Below are positions 7,800-15,795 of a DNA stretch of 64,000 nucleotides, in pieces. How positions within the stretch are numbered: the first letter of the stretch is position 1; the number at the start of each line of letters is the position of its first letter. This stretch comes from Actinomycetota bacterium (GTDB lineage Bacteria > Actinomycetota > Nitriliruptoria > Nitriliruptorales > Nitriliruptoraceae). The stretch covers positions 84,976-148,975 of the forward strand of contig JAHWKY010000009.1 in the NCBI GenBank assembly GCA_019347575.1. Direction: 5' to 3'. A model generated the notes under the pieces. It did not search any database and was not told where the DNA came from. It saw only the letters and a program-made list of their open reading frames with translations. The position numbers and the translations under genes were made by a program.

Positions 7800-8192
7800 T
7801 CAGGCGCGCTGACGGTCAGCTGGTGTCACGCACGTCCCCGCGGCGCGGACGGCGACCAGCGGATCGTCCAGGATGCTCGCCGCGGAACCGGACACTTCGG
7901 GCTCCGCCCGCGCGTACACCACGCACTCGAACACCATGTGCCGCGACGTCCGCCCCTCCCGATCGATGCGACCGCGGACCTCGACGAAGTCGCCCGCCAC
8001 GACCGGGGCGAGGAACTCGATCTCCTCGTAGGCACGGAACAGGCCCTCGTCGCCGTCCCGGCGCACCAGCAGCTCCGTCGCCACGTCGCCGAACAGCATC
8101 AGCGCGTGCGCCCCGTCGATCAGGCCACCGCCGTAGTGCGCATCCGCGGCTGACAGCCGGCGCCGGTGCACGACCTCCCAACCCTCGGTCAT
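7800..8192 (-). CDS. kal: 3-aminobutyryl-CoA ammonia-lyase
   Basis: The 130-residue protein is a single hotdog domain with the Kal signature: RRRLSAADAHYGGGLIDGA, LFGDVATELLVRRDGDEGLF, AYEEIEFLAPVVAGDFVEV and a late GTCV. In lysine fermentation it removes ammonia from 3-aminobutyryl-CoA to give crotonyl-CoA. Its ATG at 8192 overlaps the stop of a 22-codon repeat-derived mini-ORF, and that repeat supplies the purine-rich sequence just before the start codon. It is the last gene of the kdd, amidohydrolase, kamD, kamE, kal operon. Confidence 0.92.
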   Translation of the reverse strand: MTEGWEVVHRRRLSAADAHYGGGLIDGAHALMLFGDVATELLVRRDGDEGLFRAYEEIEFLAPVVAGDFVEVRGRIDREGRTSRHMVFECVVYARAEPEVSGSAASILDDPLVAVRAAGTCVTPADRQRA

Positions 8193-8257
8193 GCCTCTCC
8201 CCTTGAGGGGGGAGGGGCCGGCGTTGCCGGCCTGGGGGGTGATGTCTGATCGGTCAT
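8189..8257 (-). CDS. 22-codon proline-rich mini-ORF between kamE and kal
   Basis: This small frame starts at an ATG (8257) that overlaps the kamE stop (ATGA) and ends at a TGA that overlaps the kal ATG. The peptide is MTDQT followed by the repeat-encoded SPPRPATPAPPPSRGEA. It is entirely made of repeat sequence. Double overlap means ribosomes leaving kamE would pass through it before kal. Whether the peptide itself does anything is unknown; a role as a coupling linker is the simplest reading. Confidence 0.45.
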   Translation of the reverse strand: MTDQTSPPRPATPAPPPSRGEA

Positions 8258-8318
8258 GCCTCCCCCCTTGAGGGGGGAGGGGCCGGCGTTGCCGGCCTGG
8301 GGGGTGATGTCTGATCGG
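8189..8318 (-). repeat. Two tandem copies of the 65-bp coupling repeat (locus A)
   Basis: Copy A1 (8254-8318) and copy A2 (8189-8253) are identical except for one base. On the minus strand each has GGCCGGC-AAC-GCCGGCC (7-bp stem) followed by a C-rich/G-rich inverted repeat of about 10 bp ending in GGGGGGAGG-CATGA (GGGGAGAGG in A2). A1 encodes the last 20 or so residues of KamE; A2 is a free mini-ORF. Related copies lie at 49093-49161 and 63874-64000 on the plus strand. Confidence 0.92.
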
Positions 8319-9057
8319 ACCGTGCGACCCCGACACGAGCGGCGAGCGCGTGCGCGAGGTAGCTGGCGACCTCCCGCGGTGTCGTCCCCGCCCCGAACAC
8401 CGCGTCCAGGCCGAGCTCCGCGGCCAGAGCGGGCTGTAGACGGGGTCCACCGGCGATGACGATCACCCCGTCACGGATCCCGGCGTCGACCAGGTTCGTC
8501 ACCAGGCGCGCGAGGTGGTGTCGGTGGGCATCGCGTTGCGTGACGACCTGGCTGACCAGCAGCGCGTCCGCACGACGGTCCTGTGCGATGCTCACCAGCT
8601 CCTCCGAACTGACCTGAGCGCCGAGGTTGTGGATCTCGAGCTCACGGTAGTACTCCAGGCCCTTGTCGCCGGCGTAACCCTTGAGGTTGAGGATGGCGTC
8701 GAGTCCCACCGTGTGTGCGTCGGTCTCGATGCATGCTCCGAGCACGATGCACCTGCGCTTGAGGACCTCGCGGATGCGCTGGTCGACCTCCTGGGGCGAC
8801 AGCAGGGGGTACCGACGCTCCTCCACCTCCAAAGCGTCCAGGTCGATGTCGTGCAGGACGGCCCCGTAGACGACGAAGAACGTGTAACCGGGCGTCAGCT
8901 GCTCCATGTGGGCCACGAACGCGGGGTGCACGCCCATCGCATCGGCCAACGCGAGTGCCGCCGCCCGCCCGAGCGGACCCGCCTCGACCGGCAGCGTGAA
9001 GGACACCTGTACCCGGCCGTCGTCGGTGGTGTCCCCGTAGGGCCGGATCGTCGTCAC
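8254..9057 (-). CDS. kamE: Lysine 5,6-aminomutase, beta subunit (B12/PLP-binding)
   Basis: The protein has the hallmark ETDAHTVGLDAILNLKGYAG: His115 is the base-off cobalamin ligand (DxHxxG), and Lys126 lies exactly 11 residues later, as does the PLP-binding lysine in the clostridial enzyme. A dimerisation region precedes it, and a Rossmann-like B12 domain follows (ADALLVSQVVTQRDAH, GVIVIAGGPR). With KamD it moves the terminal amino group of lysine to carbon 5. The last 21 residues (from about 247) are encoded by a copy of the 65-bp repeat and are not part of the normal fold. The ATG (9057) overlaps the kamD stop. Confidence 0.95.
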   Translation of the reverse strand: MTTIRPYGDTTDDGRVQVSFTLPVEAGPLGRAAALALADAMGVHPAFVAHMEQLTPGYTFFVVYGAVLHDIDLDALEVEERRYPLLSPQEVDQRIREVLKRRCIVLGACIETDAHTVGLDAILNLKGYAGDKGLEYYRELEIHNLGAQVSSEELVSIAQDRRADALLVSQVVTQRDAHRHHLARLVTNLVDAGIRDGVIVIAGGPRLQPALAAELGLDAVFGAGTTPREVASYLAHALAARVGVARSDQTSPPRPATPAPPPSRGEA

Positions 9058-10613
9058 GCGGTCCCCCCCTCCAGCAGCTCGGTCACCGGATCGAGGTAGG
9101 TGTCGGTCTTCGCGATGACCCCCTCGAGCCCGCGCCCGCCATCCTCGGGGCGGGGGGTGTTGCCGAAGACGCCCTCCCCGATCGCACGGAGCAGTCCCTC
9201 ATCGGCGAGCTGATGCAGCAGCGTGACCGCGTCGCCCAGGACCTGGTGCGCTCGCTCGGCGACGGGCCCGTCCTTCGCGGGACGGAACTCGGCCGCCAGG
9301 CCCCTGGTCGCGTCCCGGACGTAGCGGACGTTCTTCAGTGCCAGGCTGCGATCCGACAGCCACGGCGTCTGCACCCCCTCGGTCAGCATCCCGACCAGGA
9401 TGATGCTCTGGCCGGTGAGCACGCCCACGAGGTTGAAGAACCCGTCGAGCAGGTAGCCGGTGAAGACGTCGCCGGTCATGTGTTTGGTGGGCGGCATGTA
9501 CTTGAGGGGGTACCCCGGGAACAGCTCGCGCACGAGCGCGGCGTGCGCCACCTCCAGCGTCACCTGGTCGGGGTACGCCGGATCGATCTCGAAGGCGTGG
9601 CCGAGACCGATCTGCCATGGCTGGAGTCGGGTGTCCAGAGCGAAGCGCTCGTTGAGCAACTGGCTGGCGATCACGGTGTGGGCGGCCTCGACCGCATCGG
9701 CGGTGGTGAGGTAGTTGTCCTCGCCGGTGTTGATGACGATCCCAGCGCGGGCGTGGACGCGGCGGCTGAAGTACTGGTCGATGAAGGTCCGCCTGGGGTT
9801 TATGTCGCGGAAGATGATCCCGTAGAGGCAGTCGTTGAGCATCATGTCGAGGCGTTCGAGGCCCGCCATCGCCGCGATCTCGGGCATGCACAGGCCCGAC
9901 GCGTAGTTGGTCAGGCGCACGTAGCGTCCCAGCTCCTCCGACACCTCGTCGAGCGCGCGGCGCATGCGCGCGAAGTTCGCCTGCGTGGCGTAGGTCCCCG
10001 CGAAGCCCTCGTGCGTCTCCCCTTCGGGAACGTGTTCGAGCAACGACTGGCCGGTGGAGCGGATGACGGCGATGATGTCGGCGCCCTGCCGGGCCGCCGC
10101 CTGCGCCTGCACCACGTCCTCGTCGATGTCCCCGGTGGCGACGATGAGGTAGATCCACGGCTTGGGCGGGTCACCGAGGCGATCGAGCAGCTCGTCACGC
10201 TCCGACCGGCGCCGATCGAGCAGTTCGACGACGTCGCGTGCCGCACCCCGCGCCTCGTCGGTGGCGGTCCGCCGCTCGTAGTCGGACCAGTCGCTCGGGA
10301 CGCGGAGGGACCCATCCGCCAGACCACGCATGGCGCCAGCAGGATCCGTGCCGGCACGCGCCGCAGCGACGAAGATGGGCAGGGTCACGCCGTGATCGAG
10401 GGCGCCTGCCGCAGCGACCTTGTCGACGAGGTGGTTGACCCAGGGGATCCCCTCGGTGTCCGCGCCCGTGAGCCCGTACAGCCGCGCCAGCGCCCGTTCG
10501 ATCGAGACGGTGGTGTGCGCCGCGCACAGATCGCGGACCGGTGCGACCGCTGCCGCCGCCAGCTCACGCGCCTCGTCCACCAGTCCGGGATCGAGGTGCA
10601 GGAGCGCGGTCAC
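9054..10613 (-). CDS. kamD: Lysine 5,6-aminomutase, alpha subunit
   Basis: The 519-residue protein shows the KamD TIM-barrel sequence throughout: IPWVNHLVDKV, IYLIVATGDIDEDVVQAQAAA, ADIIAVIRSTGQSLLEHVPEG, TYATQANFARMRRALDEV, RLTNYASGLCMPEIA, INTGEDNYLTTADAV and PPTKHMTGDVF. It forms the adenosylcobalamin/PLP radical enzyme with KamE, acting on D-lysine or L-beta-lysine in the fermentative lysine pathway. GTG at 10613 overlaps the amidohydrolase stop (GTGA) and removes an unrelated 19-residue extension. Length is normal for the family. Confidence 0.96.
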   Translation of the reverse strand: MTALLHLDPGLVDEARELAAAAVAPVRDLCAAHTTVSIERALARLYGLTGADTEGIPWVNHLVDKVAAAGALDHGVTLPIFVAAARAGTDPAGAMRGLADGSLRVPSDWSDYERRTATDEARGAARDVVELLDRRRSERDELLDRLGDPPKPWIYLIVATGDIDEDVVQAQAAARQGADIIAVIRSTGQSLLEHVPEGETHEGFAGTYATQANFARMRRALDEVSEELGRYVRLTNYASGLCMPEIAAMAGLERLDMMLNDCLYGIIFRDINPRRTFIDQYFSRRVHARAGIVINTGEDNYLTTADAVEAAHTVIASQLLNERFALDTRLQPWQIGLGHAFEIDPAYPDQVTLEVAHAALVRELFPGYPLKYMPPTKHMTGDVFTGYLLDGFFNLVGVLTGQSIILVGMLTEGVQTPWLSDRSLALKNVRYVRDATRGLAAEFRPAKDGPVAERAHQVLGDAVTLLHQLADEGLLRAIGEGVFGNTPRPEDGGRGLEGVIAKTDTYLDPVTELLEGGTA

Positions 10614-12229
10614 GGTGCGGAAGCCTCCTCGGTGGTGGCGGCGGAGCGTACGCGGGGCGCGTCGTCCCAATGCGGGAGCGAGGCGTCGCCGTGCGTCACG
10701 CGCCCCTTCAGCAGGGTGAGGACGCAGTGGGCCCCGGTGGGATCGTCGGCGGCGTAGGGGTCACCGTCCCAGACCGCGACGTCGGCGCGCATGCCCGCGC
10801 GGATCGTGCCCACCCACCGGTCCTGGCGCGCCGCGTGCCGTCCCCCGAGGGTCGTGGCCGAGACGGCTTCGAGCCGGGTGATCGCGTGCCGCTCGTGGGC
10901 GCGGTTCTCGGCGGCCCGCACGACGCCCCAGGGGTCCATGGGCGTCACGTTCGCGTCGGACCCGAACGCCAGGGGGACGCCCCGGTCGGCCAGCGCGCGG
11001 TAGGGGTTCATCCAGGACTCGCGTTCGGGTCCCAACCGTCGTTCGTACAGTTTGCCGGGCCCTCCCCAAACGGTATCGAACGGTGGTTGTGCACTGACGA
11101 CCAGTCCGAGGTCGGCGACCTCGTCGAGCAGCTCGGGCGGGAGCACCTCGGCGTGCTCGATGCGGTGGCGCAGCCGCCGTACACCGAACTCGAGGTAGTC
11201 GGGTAGCTCGTCGTCGACGCGGCGCCAGCACCGCAACGCCTGCGCGATGGCCGCATCCCCGATCGCGTGCACCCCGACCTGCACCCCGGCGTGGGTCGCC
11301 TCTCGGAACAGGTCGATGACGGTCTCGTCGTCGTACTCGAGGTGGCCCTGCTCGTGTGGCGCATCGGCGTACGGTTCGGACAGCGCCGCCGTGTGCGATC
11401 CCAGCGAGCCGTCGAGGAAGAGGTCACCACCGATCTGCTTCAGCTCGCGTTCGACCACGAAGCTGAGGTCGAGCCCGCCCCAGTAGGCGATCACCTCGAT
11501 GGGCCAGTCGCCCGCCAGCCAGGCATCGAAGTCGGCGTCGCCCATGATGTCGGGGCCACCCATCTCGTGGACCGAGGCGATGCCGAGCGCGGCAGCGTGC
11601 TCGCCGACGCGGATGCGGGCTGCACGCAGCTCGCTCTCGGTCATCGCCCCGATGCTCCACCTGCGGATGATGTGGTTCGCCTCGCGTCGCAGCACACCGG
11701 TCGGGTCGCCGTGTGGGTCGCGTTCGATCCCCTCAGCTCGCGCGAGTGGTGCCGCGGACAGCGTCTTGCGGTCGACCAGACACGAGTGGCCGTCGACACG
11801 GCTGAGGTAGACGGCCATGCCGTGCCCGGCTTCGAGCAGTTGATCGGGGTCGGGCAGCTCGTCCGCGAACGCGTGCGGGTCGTAGCCGTGTCCCCACACG
11901 ACCCGTCCGTCGTGTTGGGCGGAGTAGGTCCGGACGGCGTCGAGCAGCTCGGCGCCACTCGACGCGCGCGACAGATCGAGGCCCGAGAGCGTGATCCCGG
12001 TGGACGTGAGGTGGACGTGCGCGTCGACGAACGCCGGCCCGATCGTGCAGCCGGGGAACTCGATCCGCTCACCGTGCCCGGGTGCCTCATCGGGATCATC
12101 GCCGACCCAGACGACGCGCTTGCCCCGTACGAGCACGGCGCGGGCGCGGTAGCGGCCGTGCCCGAGCGTCACGATGCGGTCGGCCACGAGCAGGGTCCCG
12201 CGCGCGCCCTCACGGCCAGAGCTCGTCAT
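10610..12229 (-). CDS. Amidohydrolase family protein (YtcJ-like)
   Basis: This 539-residue metal-dependent hydrolase has the N-terminal beta-sandwich (LLVADRIVTLGHGRYRARAV), the HxH metal site in PAFVDAHVHLT, later histidines in VGVHAIGDAAI and HRIEHAEVL, and the final Asp in PLAFGSDANVTPMDPW, followed by the GTIRAGMRADVAVWD closing motif. That is the YtcJ/Amidohydro_3 pattern; substrates of this subgroup are mostly unknown. It lies between kdd and kamD with 4-base overlaps on both sides, so it is made together with the lysine enzymes and may act on a lysine-related amide or lactam. That role is inference. Confidence 0.88.
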   Translation of the reverse strand: MTSSGREGARGTLLVADRIVTLGHGRYRARAVLVRGKRVVWVGDDPDEAPGHGERIEFPGCTIGPAFVDAHVHLTSTGITLSGLDLSRASSGAELLDAVRTYSAQHDGRVVWGHGYDPHAFADELPDPDQLLEAGHGMAVYLSRVDGHSCLVDRKTLSAAPLARAEGIERDPHGDPTGVLRREANHIIRRWSIGAMTESELRAARIRVGEHAAALGIASVHEMGGPDIMGDADFDAWLAGDWPIEVIAYWGGLDLSFVVERELKQIGGDLFLDGSLGSHTAALSEPYADAPHEQGHLEYDDETVIDLFREATHAGVQVGVHAIGDAAIAQALRCWRRVDDELPDYLEFGVRRLRHRIEHAEVLPPELLDEVADLGLVVSAQPPFDTVWGGPGKLYERRLGPERESWMNPYRALADRGVPLAFGSDANVTPMDPWGVVRAAENRAHERHAITRLEAVSATTLGGRHAARQDRWVGTIRAGMRADVAVWDGDPYAADDPTGAHCVLTLLKGRVTHGDASLPHWDDAPRVRSAATTEEASAP

Positions 12230-13296
12230 CGTTCGCTCTCCACCTCGGGTGCTGGACCGACCCCGGCGCGCCAGCGGAACACGTCGAGCAAGGCCGCGTG
12301 GCGCCGCACCAGGTCGAGAGCCGCGGCGGCGTGACCCGGCACGTAGCCGTTGCCGATGACCATCGTCAGGTCCGCGCCCAGTCCCTCCGCTCCCAGGGCA
12401 GCGCGCGCGAACGAGGTGGCCATCGAGAAGAACACGACCGTGCCCCCGTCCCGCGTCGCGAGGAGGGCGCCACCCTCGGCGTCGGGGACGTCGACACACA
12501 CCGCCGTCAGGTCCGCCTTCGCGCCGAGGACACGAGTCACCGCTTCCGCGGTCATGACCGGGTCGCGCGCGTCGGCGATCACCGCCCTCGCCGCACCGAC
12601 GGCATCCACGATGCGCGCGTCCTGCAGGGTCGGCACCACCGCGGCCACCGCGGCGGCTCCCCGCTCCTGCGCCGCGACGCACGCGAGCGACCCCGACTTG
12701 CCCGAGCCACCGATGATCGCGACGCGATCGCCCCCTCGCACGTGTCGGGAGACCAGCGCGGGCGCCCCCGCCACGTCCAGGACCGACAGCACCACGGCGA
12801 CGTCGAGGTCGTCGGGAACCACCGCGAACGGGGAGCGCGCGAAGACGATGGCGTGCCCGCGAGCCGGCACCACCTCGCTCCCGCCGTCCCAGTCCGAGAC
12901 GGAGGCGAGCCACAACGGGGTCAAGGTCAGCGACACGAGCGTGGCGACACGCGTGCCGATGGCCGGGGCGTCGGATCGGTCTGGGTGCACCTCGGCGACG
13001 CGTCCCACCAGCATGCCGCCGGATCCCGTTACCGGGTTCTGGACCTTGCCACGCTCGGCGCAGATCTCGAGCAACGACGCCCGGAGGCGGCCCGGGTCGC
13101 CCTCGTTGACGCCGCGTAACTGGCGGTACGAGGCCGCGTCGAGGCTCAGCAGCTCGAGGTCGATGCGCATCTCGCCAGCGAAGAGGTCAGGACGGTTGTC
13201 GAGACGCCAAGCGGCCTGCGGGAGCACCCCGACGGGTTCGATCACCCGGTGCAGTCCGATCGGCGACGCTGGGGACGCCGGTGATGCCGTGGCGAC
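12226..13296 (-). CDS. kdd: L-erythro-3,5-diaminohexanoate dehydrogenase
   Basis: The protein matches Kdd across its length: GLHRVIEPVGVLPQAAWRLD, RGKVQNPVTGSGGMLVGRV, ATLVSLTLTPLWL, DVAGAPALVSRHV, and the NAD-binding motif VAIIGGSGKSGSLA. It oxidises 3,5-diaminohexanoate made by KamDE to 5-amino-3-oxohexanoate. The start codon is a puzzle. A perfect AGGAGG (13309-13304) stands seven bases before a GTC at 13296, and no ATG, GTG or TTG is nearby. Canonical alternatives are GTG at 13413 (overlapping the divergent gene) or GTG at 13245 (cutting into the conserved HRVIEP motif). It is the first gene of the lysine operon. Confidence 0.92.
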   Translation of the reverse strand, partial: VATASPASPASPIGLHRVIEPVGVLPQAAWRLDNRPDLFAGEMRIDLELLSLDAASYRQLRGVNEGDPGRLRASLLEICAERGKVQNPVTGSGGMLVGRVAEVHPDRSDAPAIGTRVATLVSLTLTPLWLASVSDWDGGSEVVPARGHAIVFARSPFAVVPDDLDVAVVLSVLDVAGAPALVSRHVRGGDRVAIIGGSGKSGSLACVAAQERGAAAVAAVVPTLQDARIVDAVGAARAVIADARDPVMTAEAVTRVLGAKADLTAVCVDVPDAEGGALLATRDGGTVVFFSMATSFARAALGAEGLGADLTMVIGNGYVPGHAAAALDLVRRHAALLDVFRWRAGVGPAPEVESER

Positions 13297-13389
13297 CTCG
13301 GGGCCTCCTGTCCTACGCTGAACGAGGCTACCACCGGGGTCGTAGGCTCGACCGGGTTCGCCGATGACGAGCGGGCAGTAAGCCGCTGT

Positions 13390-13395
13390 TACGGT
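13390..13395 (+). promoter_or_regulatory. -10 box of a probable leaderless promoter
   Basis: TACGGT ends six bases before the GTG start at 13402, with TGACGA (13365-13370) at a spacing of 19 as a possible -35. There is no Shine-Dalgarno sequence in the short interval, which suggests transcription starts at the start codon. Confidence 0.45.
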
Positions 13396-13401
13396 TGCAG
13401 G

Positions 13402-14322
13402 GTGAGTAGCCACCCCGTCGTGCCCGAGGTCCTCGGCCCCCAGGCCGAGCGGCTCCTGCAGCGCGAGATCACCGACTTCACGACGCTGCTCGAACGCTTC
13501 GAGGACGGCGACTGGAACGCCACGACCCGCGTCGGGGACGCGCCGGTGGCACGTCTGGTCCAGCACCTGGCGGAGGGCGGCGACCGCCTCGCCACCGCCA
13601 TCGAGCGCCGCTACGAGGACGCCGAGCCGGGGCCGCTCCTGCAGCCCTTCGACGACCCGAGCACACCGCCCACGGTCGAACACGAGTCTGCGGACCCCGG
13701 TGTCGTCCTCAGCCGGTACCGCGAGCACACCGGGCGGTTGCTGCGGGTGCTGTCGCTGACCCGACAGGCCGACTGGTCCTGGCCGGTCTGGTCGCCACTC
13801 GGAGGGCTCGAGACCCTCGCCGAAGCAACGCGTCGGTGGCTCGCCCACCACTTCGTCCACCGCGACGACGTCACGTCGGCGTGCGCCCGGAGGCTGAGCC
13901 AGCCCGAGGAGACCGTCCGACTCGTCGTCGAGTTCGTGCTCGACGCGATCGCCCGCCGTGGCGGTGACGCGGTGGAGCCGCCCATCGCCTTCGAGGTCAT
14001 CACGTCGCTGCCCGGGGCCGGTTCGTGGACGCTGATCTTCGACCGCGACGCGGCTCCACAGCGTGTCGGCACCGTGTGGGACGAGATCATCGGCTCGGTG
14101 CAGGACCACCCCGATCACCGCGTCGAACGCGGTCCGGCTGACTACGCACGGGTGCAGGTGACCGGTGCCGGCGATGTCGTGTGGCGGGCGGCGTTCGGGC
14201 GAGGCGCCACGTGGGATCAGCTCAGCGTGCACAGCGATGATGCCGGGAAGGGCCTGTGGGCGGCGCTCGTCGGAGCGATGGAGCCGGCGCGTGCCGGTGA
14301 GGTCGGTCGCCTCCAGCACTGA
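13402..14322 (+). CDS. Mycothiol-dependent maleylpyruvate isomerase family protein
   Basis: The 306-residue protein begins with a DinB-like four-helix bundle (LLQREITDFTTLLERFEDGDWNA, ARLVQHLAEGGDRLATAI) that includes a metal-ligand-type histidine in LVQHLAEG and again in RWLAHHFVHRDDV. The C-terminal part (about 190-300) is the beta-rich MDMPI/SCP2-like domain seen in these actinobacterial enzymes (WTLIFDRDAAPQ, DVVWRAAFGRG). Such proteins use or detoxify mycothiol adducts; the substrate is unknown. The gene is divergent from the lysine operon and looks leaderless. Confidence 0.8.
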   Translation: MSSHPVVPEVLGPQAERLLQREITDFTTLLERFEDGDWNATTRVGDAPVARLVQHLAEGGDRLATAIERRYEDAEPGPLLQPFDDPSTPPTVEHESADPGVVLSRYREHTGRLLRVLSLTRQADWSWPVWSPLGGLETLAEATRRWLAHHFVHRDDVTSACARRLSQPEETVRLVVEFVLDAIARRGGDAVEPPIAFEVITSLPGAGSWTLIFDRDAAPQRVGTVWDEIIGSVQDHPDHRVERGPADYARVQVTGAGDVVWRAAFGRGATWDQLSVHSDDAGKGLWAALVGAMEPARAGEVGRLQH

Positions 14323-14326
14323 GCGG

Positions 14327-14650
14327 CTACCCGCCGACCGCCACGAGCATCCCGGGGAGAGCCGCGCCGAGGACGAAGAGCGTCACGGCGGTCGCGATCC
14401 GGGTGCCGGGGACGGCCTGCTGACGCAGCGTGTCGACGACCGCCGTGATGACCGCGTAGAGCGCGCCGACCGCGCAGCTGATCGCGGCGCCGAGGAGCAT
14501 GGTGGCCAGTCCGGCGCGCCCGCCCGACCCCTGGGCGGCGACCAGGACCGTCAGCCCGCCACCGATCAGCAGGGTGCCCAACCCCGCGATCCACCACGCC
14601 CGGCGCGCGGGGAGGTCACGGTGCGGGACGTCGGCCTGCCGAGGCGTCAT
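14327..14650 (-). CDS. Small integral membrane protein of unknown function
   Basis: The 107 residues contain three hydrophobic segments (about 18-38, 47-70 and 85-106), preceded by a basic, polar N-terminus (RQADVPHRDLPARR). No catalytic motif is visible and I do not recognise the family. The ATG at 14650 overlaps the acyl-CoA dehydrogenase stop, so it is the last gene of that leftward operon. The gene is convergent with the mycothiol-dependent enzyme, four bases apart. Confidence 0.75.
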   Translation of the reverse strand: MTPRQADVPHRDLPARRAWWIAGLGTLLIGGGLTVLVAAQGSGGRAGLATMLLGAAISCAVGALYAVITAVVDTLRQQAVPGTRIATAVTLFVLGAALPGMLVAVGG

Positions 14651-15795
14651 CCGCGAGCGAGGTGACGGCCGATGACGAGGCGCTGGATCTGGTTCGTTCC
14701 CTCGAAGATCTGCAGCACCTTCGCCTCGCGCATGTAGCGCTCGACGGGGAACTCGCGCGTGTATCCGACGCCGCCGTGGACCTGGACCGCGTCGGTGGTG
14801 ACGCTCATGGCCGTGTCCGTGCAGAAGAGCTTGCTCATCGACGCGGCGAGGCTGGGGTCCAGACCCGCGTCCTTGCGTGCGGCGGCGTCGCGGTAGAGGG
14901 CACGTCCCGCCGCTATCCGTGTCGCCATGTCGGCCAGCAGGAAGCTGAGGCCCTGGAAGTCGATGATGCGGCGGCCGAACTGCTCGCGTTCACGCGCGTA
15001 TGCGGTGGCCGCATCGAGCGCCCCGCGCGCCAGACCGGTCGCGAGCGCCGCGATGCCGAGGCGGCCGCCGTCGAGGGCCGACAGCGCGATGCGGAAACCG
15101 CCGCCCTCCTGGCCCAGGAGCGCCTCGCTCGGTACCTCGACGCCGTCGAGCGCGATCTGGGCCGTCGGGGAGGACCGCAGACCCATCTTGTCCTCCGTGC
15201 GCGCGACCGACAGGCCGTCGACATCGGCGTCGACGACGAACGCGGAGATGCCGCCGGCACCTTCGCCGCCGCTGCGGGCGAACACCAGGTAGTGGCTCGC
15301 GACCCCACCGTGCGTGACCCACGCCTTCGTGCCGGTGAGCCGCCAGCCGGCATCGGTCCGCTCGGCGCGGCACCGCAGCGACGCGGCATCCGATCCGCTG
15401 TCGGGCTCGGACAGGCAGTACGCCCCGAGCCCCTCCCCAGACAGCAGCGGTGGCAGGAGTCGATCCCGCTGCTCCACCCGTGTGTTGCCCGCGATGGCGG
15501 TGGCGACGAGCGTGTTGACGGACACGGCCAGCGCCAGGGCGGCGTAGACCCGTGCGAGCTCCTCGACGACGAGCAGGTACGTGCCGAAGGGCTGCTCCCC
15601 GCCCCCGGCCCCGCTGGGGAACGGCAGACCGAGCAGATCCATCGTGCCGAGCTGACGGTACAGCTCGCGTGGGAAGCGCTCGTCGCGCTCGTGGTCGGCT
15701 GCGGCCGGGGCGACGACATCATCGGCGAAGCGGCGCAGCACCTTGACCAGGGCACGCTGGTCGTCGGTCAGCCGGGCGTCGTCGTCCACGGTCAC
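14647..15795 (-). CDS. Acyl-CoA dehydrogenase
   Basis: The 382-residue protein has the full acyl-CoA dehydrogenase layout: an N-terminal helical domain, the flavin-binding AYCLSEPDSGSDAASLRCRAER, KAWVTHGG, and the C-terminal VQVHGGVGYTREFPVERYMREAKVLQIFEGTNQIQ containing the catalytic base Glu in FEGT. It oxidises acyl-CoA to 2-enoyl-CoA using FAD and passes electrons to ETF. GTG at 15795 overlaps the GNAT stop (GTGA). Chain-length specificity cannot be read. In a lysine-fermenting strain it could feed on the crotonyl/butyryl-CoA level, but that is a guess. Confidence 0.95.
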   Translation of the reverse strand: MTVDDDARLTDDQRALVKVLRRFADDVVAPAAADHERDERFPRELYRQLGTMDLLGLPFPSGAGGGEQPFGTYLLVVEELARVYAALALAVSVNTLVATAIAGNTRVEQRDRLLPPLLSGEGLGAYCLSEPDSGSDAASLRCRAERTDAGWRLTGTKAWVTHGGVASHYLVFARSGGEGAGGISAFVVDADVDGLSVARTEDKMGLRSSPTAQIALDGVEVPSEALLGQEGGGFRIALSALDGGRLGIAALATGLARGALDAATAYAREREQFGRRIIDFQGLSFLLADMATRIAAGRALYRDAAARKDAGLDPSLAASMSKLFCTDTAMSVTTDAVQVHGGVGYTREFPVERYMREAKVLQIFEGTNQIQRLVIGRHLARG

